Shown here one piece after another: positions 23,825-32,170 of a stretch of DNA of 33,055 nt. The notes beneath the pieces are model-generated. The model searched no databases and had not been told where the DNA came from. It saw only the letters and a list, made by a program, of their open reading frames with translations. The first letter of the stretch is position 1. Each line of letters opens with the position of its first letter. Origin of the DNA: Bacteroidales bacterium (GTDB taxonomy: Bacteria > Bacteroidota > Bacteroidia > Bacteroidales > F082); NCBI GenBank assembly GCA_027011095.1, contig JALVAQ010000126.1:1-33055 (forward strand), given 5' to 3'. Both the position numbers and the translations under genes were made by a program.

Positions 23825-24112
23825 AGCATTTATGAATCTGGTCTAAAAAGATTCGCCAAAAAAACATTACGGCTGGCATACTATGTGCTGATAATGTTTG
23901 TACAGAAAATGTTGAAAACAGCAAAAACCGTTAAGAAATAACAATTGAAGGCTACCCCAAAAGTTTCAATGCACTCATATCAACCCCTCAAAACAATAGC
24001 TGGCCTATATTTTAAAATTATTTAACTCAATAATAGCGCCATAGCATCCGCAAATATTTGTATCTTGCGCCACTTTTTTTTGAGAAATTTAACCTTATTA
24101 AATATTTAGATT
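23825..24112. other. Non-coding stretch before the TPR gene
   Basis: This holds no gene I can support. A short open piece (RFAKKTLRLAYYVL, stop near 23940) may be further debris, but I cannot assign it. TATCTTGC at 24061 is a one-mismatch version of the -7 box and could serve the TPR gene 45 bases downstream. Confidence 0.4.
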
Positions 24113-25081
24113 ATGAAATTGTACGGAAAATTATTGATGATTACAGCCATGGTTGCTTTTGGTCTTTCTGTTTCAGCTCAGTCGGTTGAAGCCGTAGGAC
24201 AAAAGTATAACGATGCCATTGAATTGTATAAAGCCAAAAACTATGCACAGGCTATTCCTGCTTTGCAACAAACCGTTGATATGGGTAACAAAGTTGGTGA
24301 AGCAGCTGCCGACATGACTTCAAGTGCGCAATCGGCATTGATGAAAGCATACAAATATTACGGAGTAACTTTATACAAAAAGAAAAAGTATGATGAGTCG
24401 GTAAAAGTTTTAAAAGAAGGCATCGCTGCTGCAAAAAAATATGGTGACGAAAAATCAGCTAAGAAGTTTCAGTCGATTATTCCACAAATATATGCCGGAC
24501 ATGGAAATAGTCTGTTAAAAAGTAAAAAATACGAAGAGGCTCTCAAGCAGTTTGACAACGGTTTAGCCGAAAACCCAAAATGTATCAGAGCTTTTATGGG
24601 AAAAGAATCCGTTTATAAAGACAAAGGCGATTTTACTAAAATGAAAGAATATGCCGACAAAGCCATTGAAGCCGGCGCCGGCAGTTCAAAACAGGCCAAA
24701 AGGGTACAACAAGCCAAAAAAATTGCTTATTTGGGATTGTACAAAGCCGGTGGTGAAGAGCTTGGAAAAGGTAACTCGTCAAAAGCCATTGCTTTTTTTA
24801 ACGATGCTTTAAAATATGGTAACGGCGATGCTGACCTATTTTTAAACATGGCCTTGGGCTACAACGCGTTGAAAAAATTCAGCAAAGGTATTGAGGCTGC
24901 TAAAAAATCGTTAACCTTAAAAGGTGACGGCGACAAAAACGCCATTTACTTTGTGTTGGCACAAGCCTATCAGGGTGCCGGCGACAACACCAATGCCTGT
25001 ACTTACTTTAAAAAAGTTACAGCAGGCCCCAATGTTGATGCTGCCAAGTATCAGGTTGAGCAGGTGCTGAAGTGTAAATAG
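24113..25081 (+). CDS. Exported tetratricopeptide-repeat protein
   Basis: A 322-residue protein with a signal peptide (MKLYGKLLMITAMVAFGLSVSAQ) followed almost entirely by TPR helices. Repeats can be seen at AIELYKAKNYAQAIPALQQT, YYGVTLYKKKKYDESVKVLK, GNSLLKSKKYEEALKQFDNG, MGKESVYKDKGDFTKMKEYA, SKAIAFFNDALKYGNGDADL, MALGYNALKKFSKGIEAAKK and YFVLAQAYQGAGDNTNACTY. Such exported TPR proteins act as protein-binding scaffolds in the Bacteroidota periplasm; the partner is unknown. It is lysine-rich. It stands alone, closed by a strong terminator at 25100-25128. Confidence 0.92.
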   Translation: MKLYGKLLMITAMVAFGLSVSAQSVEAVGQKYNDAIELYKAKNYAQAIPALQQTVDMGNKVGEAAADMTSSAQSALMKAYKYYGVTLYKKKKYDESVKVLKEGIAAAKKYGDEKSAKKFQSIIPQIYAGHGNSLLKSKKYEEALKQFDNGLAENPKCIRAFMGKESVYKDKGDFTKMKEYADKAIEAGAGSSKQAKRVQQAKKIAYLGLYKAGGEELGKGNSSKAIAFFNDALKYGNGDADLFLNMALGYNALKKFSKGIEAAKKSLTLKGDGDKNAIYFVLAQAYQGAGDNTNACTYFKKVTAGPNVDAAKYQVEQVLKCK

Positions 25082-25099
25082 ATATAGATAATTATTTTG

Positions 25100-25128
25100 A
25101 AAAGAGCTGCTTAAAAAGCAGCTCTTTT
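25100..25128 (+). terminator. Rho-independent terminator after the TPR gene
   Basis: A perfect 13-bp stem, AAAAGAGCTGCTT (25100-25112) with AAGCAGCTCTTTT (25116-25128), with a three-base loop, followed by further T residues. Confidence 0.92.
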
Positions 25129-25156
25129 TTGTTTTTAAATCTTTTTATCGGATTAC

Positions 25157-25186
25157 TTGACAAAGCATAAAAATTAACTATTTTTG
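25157..25186 (+). promoter_or_regulatory. Promoter of tRNA-Gln
   Basis: TTGACA at 25157-25162 and TATTTTTG (TAnnTTTG) at 25179-25186 are separated by 16 bases and end 9 bases before the tRNA. The same TTGACAAAGC start is found in the queA promoter at 32171. Confidence 0.75.
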
Positions 25187-25195
25187 CGCCCTCAT

Positions 25196-25268
25196 TGCCC
25201 GATGGTGTAATTGGCAACACGTCTGATTCTGGATCAGAAGAGTCCAGGTTCGAGCCCTGGTCGGGCAA
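25196..25268 (+). tRNA. tRNA-Gln (anticodon CTG)
   Basis: The acceptor stem TGCCCGA (25196-25202) pairs with TCGGGCA (25261-25267), followed by discriminator A. The anticodon arm TCTGA-TTCTGGA-TCAGA gives anticodon CTG (reading CAG, Gln). The T arm CCAGG-TTCGAGC-CCTGG is perfect. The 3' CCA is not encoded (ACA follows), as usual in this phylum. Length is 73 bases. Confidence 0.95.
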
Positions 25269-25269
25269 C

Positions 25270-25299
25270 AAAAGCTTTCACGTTAGTGGAAGCTTTTTT
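25270..25299. terminator. Terminator after tRNA-Gln, probably bidirectional
   Basis: The stem AAAAGCTTTCAC (25270-25281) pairs with GTGGAAGCTTTT (25286-25297) with one wobble, a four-base loop and a T run. The A run on the left arm lets it also end the convergent M23 peptidase gene, whose stop is at 25302. Confidence 0.88.
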
Positions 25300-25301
25300 G
25301 T

Positions 25302-26504
25302 TTATAATACAATTTTACGTATCCGGACACCTTTAGGGTTTCTTAAAACAATTAAGTAAAGGCCATGCCTGTAACTTTTTTCGTTAACATCCAACAAAAT
25401 GCGTTTTTTATTATTGAAAACCTTTTTTATCAGACGCTTTCCGGATAAATCGTAAATTTCAACATATCCGGCAGTTAATGTTTCCGGGATTTCAACAGCA
25501 ATTGTTCCGTTTCCGTAATGTCGCACAACCAGTTCCGGCATATGCTCAATTTCAGGCTGCGTTAAAGGAAGCTCAAGCAGAAAATGGCCGGTCAGCACCA
25601 GGCTGTCGTTATAATAATAATTATATGTCCACTCGCCTAAATAGGTATCGGGTGGCGTGGATATATAGGAATAATAGTAATAAAACCACCAGTCGCTTTG
25701 ATATGTGAAGCTATAATCGAACCACAAATTGCCTTGGGGAGTAATCCATTCTATGCGTGTCGAATCACCCGATTTTATACCGTATTGAAGGTTCCAGAAT
25801 GTAATTATGGAATCTTGATTATTGAAATTTATCCTTGGTGTGGGTCGCTCCCGCAGCGAGTCGAGGGGTGGGACATAATCGCATAACCCCCAATCCCAAA
25901 CATTGAAATTTGTATCGTAAGGCAAAGAATCTATCCAAAAAGAATAATTGTTGCCACAAGAACCCGCAAAGGGATCAACTAAATACAACGAATCGTACCA
26001 AAGCTCAAAATGCAGGTGCGGGTCGGTGGAATTACCCGAACTGCCAACCTGACCAATAACCTGCCCAGGAACTACCGAATCGCCTACACCTACAACTATC
26101 GAGTACTTTTTCATATGTCCGTAATATGCAAAATACCTGTTGCTATGCTTGATGGCAACATAATTGCCAAGGCCAAGTTCAGGGTTGCCATCGGTATGGC
26201 GGTCGAACTCGCCATCGTGTATAAAAACAACCACACCGGAGTCAACCGACTCAATGTTAACACCCTCGTCCATTTGTGGAAAACCGCTGATAACAAAATC
26301 GGTGCCCTGATGCCCATCATAGGTTTTAGTGCCGCAATTACAATCGATAATAGAGTCGCCAACATCCCAATCCACATAATTTACTATGATGAAATCCTGT
26401 CCGTAGATTCCTTCGATGGGTTTTACAAAAACCGGCGACTGGGCATAAAGAAACAAACCTTTTAAGAGCAGGGATACTATTAGTATATGCTTTAGTTTTA
26501 TCAT
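25302..26504 (-). CDS. Secreted M23 metallopeptidase with T9SS sorting tail
   Basis: A 400-residue protein with a signal peptide (to about residue 22, FLYAQ). The LytM/M23 domain (about 30-185) has all zinc and catalytic residues: GHQGTDF (His65, Asp69), the middle YFAYYGHM (His130) and HLHFELW (His163, His165). The C-terminus (about 320-400) has a T9SS type A pattern: VEIYDLSGKRLIKKVF and YRHGLYLIVLRNPKG. It is likely exported through T9SS and cleaves peptide cross-links or glycine-rich peptides outside the cell, for example in other bacteria or biofilm matrix; the target is inferred. A cysteine pair (CNCG) lies just before the first zinc motif. It is a single gene, converging on tRNA-Gln. 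Confidence 0.92.
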   Translation of the reverse strand: MIKLKHILIVSLLLKGLFLYAQSPVFVKPIEGIYGQDFIIVNYVDWDVGDSIIDCNCGTKTYDGHQGTDFVISGFPQMDEGVNIESVDSGVVVFIHDGEFDRHTDGNPELGLGNYVAIKHSNRYFAYYGHMKKYSIVVGVGDSVVPGQVIGQVGSSGNSTDPHLHFELWYDSLYLVDPFAGSCGNNYSFWIDSLPYDTNFNVWDWGLCDYVPPLDSLRERPTPRINFNNQDSIITFWNLQYGIKSGDSTRIEWITPQGNLWFDYSFTYQSDWWFYYYYSYISTPPDTYLGEWTYNYYYNDSLVLTGHFLLELPLTQPEIEHMPELVVRHYGNGTIAVEIPETLTAGYVEIYDLSGKRLIKKVFNNKKRILLDVNEKSYRHGLYLIVLRNPKGVRIRKIVL

Positions 26505-26682
26505 ATTAGGTTTTTGAAATAGCTCATATTCTTCCTTTATTTTACAATTTGTCGCACCCTTTTTTATTATCCTAATAATTTTTTCTTTAGATATTTTGGA
26601 AGGAATCCTTTTGTCAGTAAACTTGTTTAAAGTCTTTTGCTTAAACTACTGGCAACCGGGTAGTTACTACTTAAAGTTTTTG

Positions 26683-27261
26683 CTATAGCGTTGTTTCCTT
26701 AACCCTGATATCGCCGAGCAGCACATCCCAGAACCCAATCAGGCGTCCGCCAATTTGAGTTTCTTTGCGTTTTACATAAACGGTGATGTCTTTTTTTGTG
26801 GTATCCTGATAAATCAAACGCCCCTCTTTGTCGTATCCTTTAAACTTTTGAAATACGGTAATAACGCCAACATAGGTACCATCGGGCTGCCGTTGTAAAT
26901 CGCTTACATACTCAATATCGTACCATTCAATTTCAACTTTGTTGTAGTTAAGACGCATCAACCGTTCAAAATATTTGCGAACCGGATAATACTTTATTTC
27001 GGGTTTAACCAACGACGACACACCCATTTCGCTGCCTTGCATAAACAGCTCTTCGGCACGGTCAATTACACGGTTGGCTTCGCTCCAGGGCGTTTCTTTG
27101 TCGCCAATAATACTGATGTATTTACTCAGGTCTTTTACCTTTTCCAGTGCAAGGCTGTCGATGGCCTGTTTACGTTCGGGGGTAAGGTTATCCTGTGCCC
27201 ACAGTTGCGATGACAATCCAAGGCCAAAAACCAATATCAATAAATATGCTATACGTTTCAT
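26683..27261 (-). CDS. Exported protein of unknown function (partner of the lipoprotein at 27266)
   Basis: A 192-residue protein with a signal peptide (MKRIAYLLILVFGLGLSSQLWAQ). I do not recognise a named family. The mature N-terminus is helical (RKQAIDSLALEKVKDLSKYI); the C-terminal 100 residues are a run of strands (KYFERLMRLNYNKVEIEWYD, TYVGVITVFQKFKGYDKEGR, DITVYVKRKETQIGG), which would fit a curved-sheet NTF2/cystatin-like fold, but this is only an impression. The start follows the stop of the lipoprotein gene by four bases, so they form an operon and probably act together in the periplasm. Confidence 0.75.
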   Translation of the reverse strand: MKRIAYLLILVFGLGLSSQLWAQDNLTPERKQAIDSLALEKVKDLSKYISIIGDKETPWSEANRVIDRAEELFMQGSEMGVSSLVKPEIKYYPVRKYFERLMRLNYNKVEIEWYDIEYVSDLQRQPDGTYVGVITVFQKFKGYDKEGRLIYQDTTKKDITVYVKRKETQIGGRLIGFWDVLLGDIRVKETTL

Positions 27262-27265
27262 GGGT

Positions 27266-27916
27266 TTATTTTTTTATTAATTCAAGTTCTGTAATTTTAC
27301 CGTCGTCGTTGTACTTGGCCGATTCAATATCGTAGTTAAATTTTTTGGTGTCTTTTAAATAGTTCATAAATTTAGAAATGGTTGTAGGCCTGTCGTAATC
27401 GTTATACCCTTTGTTTTTACTTATGATAATCAGTACCGGAACATCGGGTGTGGCATATAAATTCAAAGCGCCTTCAATTTGGCTGTTGGCTTCGTCGAAG
27501 TTTTTAGCTTTTGCAATGTTATCCAAGGTGTAAACAATCAACTGATATTTTCGCCGTAGCTGATTGGACATCTCCTCTTCTTTCTTTTTAAGCCGCGCCT
27601 CCTCAGCTGCTCTTTCTTCCTCTTTTAATTTGGCTTCAACCTTAACAACTAAATCTTTTACATCCTGATCGTCGATGTTATACGATTTAATCGTTTTTAG
27701 TCTTTCCTGTTTTTCAGGCAGCGTCCAATTGGTTTCGTCGTTTAACATGGCTGTTAAATCTTTTTTTGCCTGCGCCACCTTGGCCTGGTATTCGGCTTCT
27801 GCTTTTTCTCTGGCCAGTTTCTTTTTGCTTTTACACGATGTGGCACCACCCATGGCAATTATCACTATTAGCGAAAGCATCAAAAGCCGGCTCATAAGGT
27901 TTGCTGATTTTTTCAT
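27266..27916 (-). CDS. Lipoprotein of unknown function with coiled-coil segment
   Basis: The ATG at 27916 (not the track start at 27937) is preferred: an AGAGAG site lies just before it, and it begins a lipoprotein signal, MKKSANLMSRLLMLSLIVII to lipobox GATSC (Cys28). The mature 189 residues have a very charged helical region (AREKAEAEYQAKVAQAKKDL, then EERAAEEARLKKKEEEM), which is a likely coiled coil, followed by a folded C-terminal domain (YQLIVYTLDNIAKAKNFDEA to the end LELIKK). Function is unknown. It is co-transcribed with the exported protein at 26683 and is divergent from the radical SAM gene. Confidence 0.78.
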   Translation of the reverse strand: MKKSANLMSRLLMLSLIVIIAMGGATSCKSKKKLAREKAEAEYQAKVAQAKKDLTAMLNDETNWTLPEKQERLKTIKSYNIDDQDVKDLVVKVEAKLKEEERAAEEARLKKKEEEMSNQLRRKYQLIVYTLDNIAKAKNFDEANSQIEGALNLYATPDVPVLIIISKNKGYNDYDRPTTISKFMNYLKDTKKFNYDIESAKYNDDGKITELELIKK

Positions 27917-27964
27917 TTTCTCTCTGTTTTTCACCATTATTATTAATTTCTAAAATTAAACCTG

Positions 27965-27972
27965 CAAAAGTA
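27965..27972 (-). promoter_or_regulatory. Promoter -7 box for the lipoprotein pair
   Basis: On the minus strand this reads TACTTTTG, followed by C; a TTTTGG about 21 bases upstream can act as the -33 element. It lies just in front of, and its upstream part overlaps, the start of the divergent radical SAM gene. Confidence 0.5.
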
Positions 27973-27981
27973 TTTAAAAAA

Positions 27982-29022
27982 ATGGCATTTTTGCCAAAAC
28001 CATTTGAAGCGTTGAAAAAACACTTTAACATACCTGTATTTATTCCCGAATTGGCCTGTCCGTTTCAATGCGCATTTTGTAATCAACGCAAAATATCGGG
28101 GCATATTGCCATACGCGAATCCCATGAAATCATAAAAACTGTTAATGATTATCTCGCTACTTTCCCCAAAGAAAACTGTCATGTGGAGATTGGTTTTTTC
28201 GGAGGTAGTTTCACGGGGCTGCCGCTTTTGCAACAGGAAAATTTTTTAAAACTCGCCCGGCCCTACCTCGAAAAAGGACTTATTCAGGGCATTCGCTTAT
28301 CCACCCGGCCCGACTACATCAATGGGGAGGTTCTGACACTTTTAAAAGACTATGGCGTAACCACCATTGAGTTGGGTGCCCAGTCGTTTGACCTCGAAGT
28401 TTTAAAACAGTCGTATCGGGGCCACACACCACAGCAAACCATTGACGCTGCAAAAATGATTTTACGGCAGGGGTTCGATTTGGGGCTTCAAATGATGATT
28501 GGCCTGCCGGGCGATACGCTTGAAAAGGCTGTAACGACAGCCAAAACCATTATTTCGCTGGGAGCATCCAACACCCGCATCTATCCTACGGTAGTAATTA
28601 AGGATACCGCCCTGCACACCTGGTATAAACAAGGAAAATACAAACCGCTTACTTTACAGCAGGCAGTTGAGTGGACCAAACATCTTTTACCGTTATTTGA
28701 AAATGCAGGGCTTAAGGTTATCCGCACGGGGTTGCACCCCTCCGAAGGTTTACTCAGTGGCGAAGAGCTGGTTGACGGCCCGTTCCACCCCTCTTTTAAG
28801 GAGCTGGTTTTAACTGAAATATGGTATGATAAACTACAAAATATCCATGTTAACCCGTCAAACCCGATAGTTATTTCAGTTCCCCCGGGCGAACTCAACC
28901 ATGCCATTGGTTACGAATCAAAAAACAGAAAACGGTTACTGCAAAAATACAAAAGTGTAAAGTTTAAAACCGACACCGGATTAAAAGGAAAAACGTTTAA
29001 TGTTTCATCAGTGGTTCCGTAG
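27982..29022 (+). CDS. Radical SAM enzyme, Elp3-like (COG1243-type)
   Basis: The track start at 27901 would lie inside the divergent gene's region; the ATG at 27982 (MAFLPKPFEALKK) gives 346 residues and is preferred. NIPVFIPELACPFQCAFCNQ holds the [4Fe-4S] cysteines Cys26, Cys30 and Cys33 (CxxxCxxC). EIGFFGGSFTG (about 69-79) is the SAM-binding GGE-type region, and IELGAQSFD and GLQMMIGLPGDT are later barrel motifs. The Pro-Phe-Gln-Cys context with FCNQ is typical of bacterial Elp3-like radical SAM proteins. No acetyltransferase domain is present, so tRNA-wobble modification in the eukaryotic Elp3 manner cannot be assumed; the reaction is unknown. Confidence 0.88.
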   Translation: MAFLPKPFEALKKHFNIPVFIPELACPFQCAFCNQRKISGHIAIRESHEIIKTVNDYLATFPKENCHVEIGFFGGSFTGLPLLQQENFLKLARPYLEKGLIQGIRLSTRPDYINGEVLTLLKDYGVTTIELGAQSFDLEVLKQSYRGHTPQQTIDAAKMILRQGFDLGLQMMIGLPGDTLEKAVTTAKTIISLGASNTRIYPTVVIKDTALHTWYKQGKYKPLTLQQAVEWTKHLLPLFENAGLKVIRTGLHPSEGLLSGEELVDGPFHPSFKELVLTEIWYDKLQNIHVNPSNPIVISVPPGELNHAIGYESKNRKRLLQKYKSVKFKTDTGLKGKTFNVSSVVP

Positions 29023-29131
29023 AAAAGCTATTTATCCTGCTAATATTTTTCAAAATACAACTTTATCTCCTAAGGGTTGTCTAACTATTTGGTGAATCTA
29101 AACGAGTTTCCGGTTTAAGGCGGGAATTTTG

Positions 29132-29139
29132 TATGTTTG
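29132..29139 (+). promoter_or_regulatory. Promoter -7 box for the gene at 29160
   Basis: TATGTTTG matches TAnnTTTG, 20 bases before the ATG. No clear -33 element. Confidence 0.45.
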
Positions 29140-29159
29140 TTATGAATCTTATTTAGTTT

Positions 29160-29777
29160 ATGAAAAAAATATTTCTGCTTTTATTTGCGCTTTTCTCTTT
29201 AGCAGGCCTAAGGGCGCAAAGCTATCATCATCACGATTTTTCGTTGAGTTACGGTATGTTAACTCCCGACAGGTTTTATACTTTTAAGTCAGCTATTTTA
29301 GATGATCAGTTACCCGACAGCCGTTATATCAGAGATAATTACAAAAGCCCGGGCAATGTTTTTTTTACTTACCGGTTTGTTACTTTAAATGAGTTTTTAA
29401 TGTGGAGCGGAACCGTTGGTTATGGAACAAGCTCATCGGAAATTTTTTACATGGGGCAAAAGCAGGGTATAATCGACCGCCAGTTTATAACCGGAGCCTT
29501 TGAGTTGCAATATCGCTATGTTAACAACGGCTCTTTTCAAATGTACTCGGGAGCCGGCATCGGCCTTACCATGGGAAAAGAATTATTTACCGCCCGCGCT
29601 GAAGGGCTTACCTCCGATAACCGAACCATGATATTGCCCGGATATCAAATAAACCTTGCCGGAGTGAGGTTTGGAAAACGATTGGCTGTTTACCTTGAGT
29701 TAGGCTATGGCTACAAAGGAATTATGAACGCCGGAATAGCCTACTCGGTTTACAAGTTTGGGCATAAAAAATATTAG
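29160..29777 (+). CDS. Small outer-membrane beta-barrel-like protein
   Basis: A 205-residue protein with a signal peptide (MKKIFLLLFALFSLAGLRAQ). The remainder alternates short aromatic-rich strands (HDFSLSYGMLTP, FFTYRFVTLNEFLMWSGTVG, FELQYRYVNNGSFQMYSGAG, VRFGKRLAVYLELGYGYKGI, NAGIAYSVYKFG), as expected for an eight- to ten-stranded outer-membrane barrel of the OmpW/opacity-like kind. No specific family can be named. It begins with a histidine-rich tip (SYHHHD) after the signal peptide. Its own promoter box is at 29132; it converges with the receptor gene at 29812. Confidence 0.75.
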   Translation: MKKIFLLLFALFSLAGLRAQSYHHHDFSLSYGMLTPDRFYTFKSAILDDQLPDSRYIRDNYKSPGNVFFTYRFVTLNEFLMWSGTVGYGTSSSEIFYMGQKQGIIDRQFITGAFELQYRYVNNGSFQMYSGAGIGLTMGKELFTARAEGLTSDNRTMILPGYQINLAGVRFGKRLAVYLELGYGYKGIMNAGIAYSVYKFGHKKY

Positions 29778-29811
29778 GAGTTGAGGTGGCATCACTCACA
29801 AAAAGATACCC

Positions 29812-32055
29812 TTAATTTTTGATTCCAACAGGAATTGTAAGCACCAGCATTACGTTTCTGCCCATATCGTAAATTCCAAGGGGCTTTAAGGTTGAAAGAT
29901 GATCCTGATAAACTTTGTTTAGCAAATTATTACCATTGATACTCAACGATATTAATTGCTTTCCAACTTCTATATTGGTACCAATACCCGCATCCAACAA
30001 CCAATACCCATCGGTAGGGGTTTCAAACTGAGCCGGTTTATTTTGTGCCAGCGCAATATTGGTTCCCATTTTAAAGTATGAGTTTCTAAAAACCGACCAC
30101 GTCTGTTTTTCAACCTTAATTTCAAACCTGAACTTTTGAGCAGGAATAAAAGGCAAAAATCCTCCATCCGCTTTTTTACCCACCACATACGACCAGTCAG
30201 CCATTAAATGCAGCCAATGAGCCGGATGAGGATGAACATGCACTTTTGCCTCTCCACCAAAAAGCACTGCCCTGTTTTGTTGATAGTAATAAATTGGCAA
30301 ACCCGATTCGGTGGTATCGGTTGAAGGGCTTAGATAAATATAATTGTTTACATAATTATAAAATCCCGACACATCCACAGTGGCATGAACCGTATGCAAA
30401 TGCAAGCCGAGGTCGCCCTCGGTATTGCGCTGGGTTTTTAAATCGGGGTTACCCTTTTCGTAGCGGGTAGCATGCACACCGTCCTGTGTAAGCTCGGCAA
30501 GATTAGGACTTCTAAAAGCCGAAGCAATGTTGGCTCTGATAAGCAATTGCTCACTAAGATGGTAGGTTGCGCCCAACGAAAAGCTCACGTTGCTGTATTG
30601 TTTTACCAGCGGCCCCATAAGCGGCTTGTTAGGCCACCCTTTTGGCTGTGCGGGGACAAACAAGTGGTAAAAGGTATAGCGCAAACCGGTTTCGATGTTA
30701 ATTTTTTCGGTTTGATACTGCCCCAGCGCAAATGCCGAAACTTCGTTTATAGTGGCATCGGGAAGCACGTGGTCGGGAGCCACATTGTTTTTGTTGTTTT
30801 GCCACATGCCCTGTGCTCCCACCGAAAACTTATAACTGCTTCCTACCGGGATGGTTGACCGAACACTGTAATGTAACGTGTTTAACAACATATCAACCGC
30901 TGTAAAATAGGGTAAAGCCGGATCGGTTTGTAACCGACGATGGTTTTTTTGCCAGGCAACATCAATATTGGTAATAACATCGCCAAAATAGAGGTTGTTT
31001 TTTGAATGCACCAACAGATTTGACAGGTCTTGATACCAAACGCTGTTTTTTCTTTCATTGTCATTTACACTTTGAATGGCGGGCGGTACTGTTAATCCCA
31101 GCTTGTTTGTGCTGTATTCACCAAACAACTTAAAAGAGCCTCTCTCCTTCAGCAGCCCGATATTGGCTTTAATACTGTTTGTGCTAAACCTCGAATTGTC
31201 CACCCGATTACCATTACCATCAATATAATCCTTATTTGATGCAGCATGCCCGCTAAGTCCCCAAACCAAATCATTGTTGGTTCCGCGAATACCAATAGTG
31301 CCATCCGGCCCGTCGGTGTTTGAATAGTACTTAAAAACAGCCTTACCACGAATGGTTCCCGGAGGCAACTGCTTTTGGGGAATTACATTGATGATTCCAC
31401 CAACAGCCCCCGAACCATACAACAACGAAGCCGGCCCCTTTATCACTTCCACCCTTCCAATATTCGACTCATCAATCATGTAGGGATGATTTTCGGAAAA
31501 CTGAAAATTTTCCATGGGAATACCATTGTTTAAAAACAATATGTTGCTTGTTGAAAGTCCGCGAATTACCGGTGTTCCAACACCCGGCCCCTTCGAAATC
31601 ATATCTACTCCGGGTATGGAGGCAATGGCTTTAATAAACGATGGCGAGGCCACATTCAGCAACGATTTTCTCTCCAACGTATTAATTTTAACGGTGTTTA
31701 CATGTTGCCTGCCGGCAAAATTACCCGAAATCACAACCTCTTCCCCCTGAATAACTTCAGGACTTAAAGCAACATTAAGAACCGTAGTTTTGACCCCGAT
31801 GTTTACTTTAACAATTTTTGTGGTGTAACCCACAAACGAAATTGTTACCAGCTGCTCCCCTTTTGGCAACCGGTTAATGGTATAATTACCGTCTGAATCG
31901 GTTACCACCCCTCTTTCAAAGGCGGGAAAATAAATGTTTGCTCCCGGTAACGGAGTACCGGTTTGCTTATCATATACCCTGCCTGTAAGCATATCCTGTC
32001 CAAAAAGCACAAAGCTTACCATGGCAAATAACAGGGTGATTAATCCTCTTTTCAT
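29812..32055 (-). CDS. TonB-dependent outer-membrane receptor, histidine-rich, metal/siderophore-like
   Basis: The track start at 32076 is TTG lying inside a TACCTTTG -7 box; the ATG at 32055 gives a clean signal peptide (MKRGLITLLFAMVSFVLFGQ) and is preferred (747 residues). Domains: carboxypeptidase-regulatory-like about 23-100 (GRVYDKQTGTPLPGANIYFP, VTISFVGYTT), plug about 115-230 (GTPVIRGLSTSNILFLNNGI, VEVIKGPASLLYGSGAVGGI), beta barrel to the end. The barrel has SAFRSPNLAELTQDGVHATR, GNPDLKTQRNTEGDLGLHLH and the His-rich AKVHVHPHPAHWLHLM. This layout resembles receptors for iron complexes, zinc or copper rather than glycans. Metal uptake is an inference from the histidines and receptor class. 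No siderophore or metal genes are adjacent. Confidence 0.9.
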   Translation of the reverse strand: MKRGLITLLFAMVSFVLFGQDMLTGRVYDKQTGTPLPGANIYFPAFERGVVTDSDGNYTINRLPKGEQLVTISFVGYTTKIVKVNIGVKTTVLNVALSPEVIQGEEVVISGNFAGRQHVNTVKINTLERKSLLNVASPSFIKAIASIPGVDMISKGPGVGTPVIRGLSTSNILFLNNGIPMENFQFSENHPYMIDESNIGRVEVIKGPASLLYGSGAVGGIINVIPQKQLPPGTIRGKAVFKYYSNTDGPDGTIGIRGTNNDLVWGLSGHAASNKDYIDGNGNRVDNSRFSTNSIKANIGLLKERGSFKLFGEYSTNKLGLTVPPAIQSVNDNERKNSVWYQDLSNLLVHSKNNLYFGDVITNIDVAWQKNHRRLQTDPALPYFTAVDMLLNTLHYSVRSTIPVGSSYKFSVGAQGMWQNNKNNVAPDHVLPDATINEVSAFALGQYQTEKINIETGLRYTFYHLFVPAQPKGWPNKPLMGPLVKQYSNVSFSLGATYHLSEQLLIRANIASAFRSPNLAELTQDGVHATRYEKGNPDLKTQRNTEGDLGLHLHTVHATVDVSGFYNYVNNYIYLSPSTDTTESGLPIYYYQQNRAVLFGGEAKVHVHPHPAHWLHLMADWSYVVGKKADGGFLPFIPAQKFRFEIKVEKQTWSVFRNSYFKMGTNIALAQNKPAQFETPTDGYWLLDAGIGTNIEVGKQLISLSINGNNLLNKVYQDHLSTLKPLGIYDMGRNVMLVLTIPVGIKN

Positions 32056-32073
32056 TACTAAAAATTTAGAGCG

Positions 32074-32081
32074 CAAAGGTA
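32074..32081 (-). promoter_or_regulatory. Promoter -7 box of the receptor gene
   Basis: On the minus strand this reads TACCTTTG followed by CGC, an exact TAnnTTTG match 18 bases before the ATG at 32055. It settles the start choice, because the alternative TTG start lies within the box. Confidence 0.6.
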
Positions 32082-32170
32082 AAGTTTGAAAACGGATATT
32101 AAATAAGATTAACAGTTTTTAACCCACCAATTTATAAAATATTGACAGCTAAATAAATATAGCATATTAC

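Noticed and set aside
23850-23940. Small open piece (RFAKKTLRLAYYVL) after the broken toxin, considered as an antitoxin or transposase end
   Set aside because: Too short, no start with support and no motif of a HigA-type antitoxin; could be debris but cannot be assigned.
27901-27981. Longer start for the radical SAM protein
   Set aside because: It would add a hydrophobic stretch not expected for this cytoplasmic enzyme and would overlap the divergent lipoprotein gene's promoter and start.
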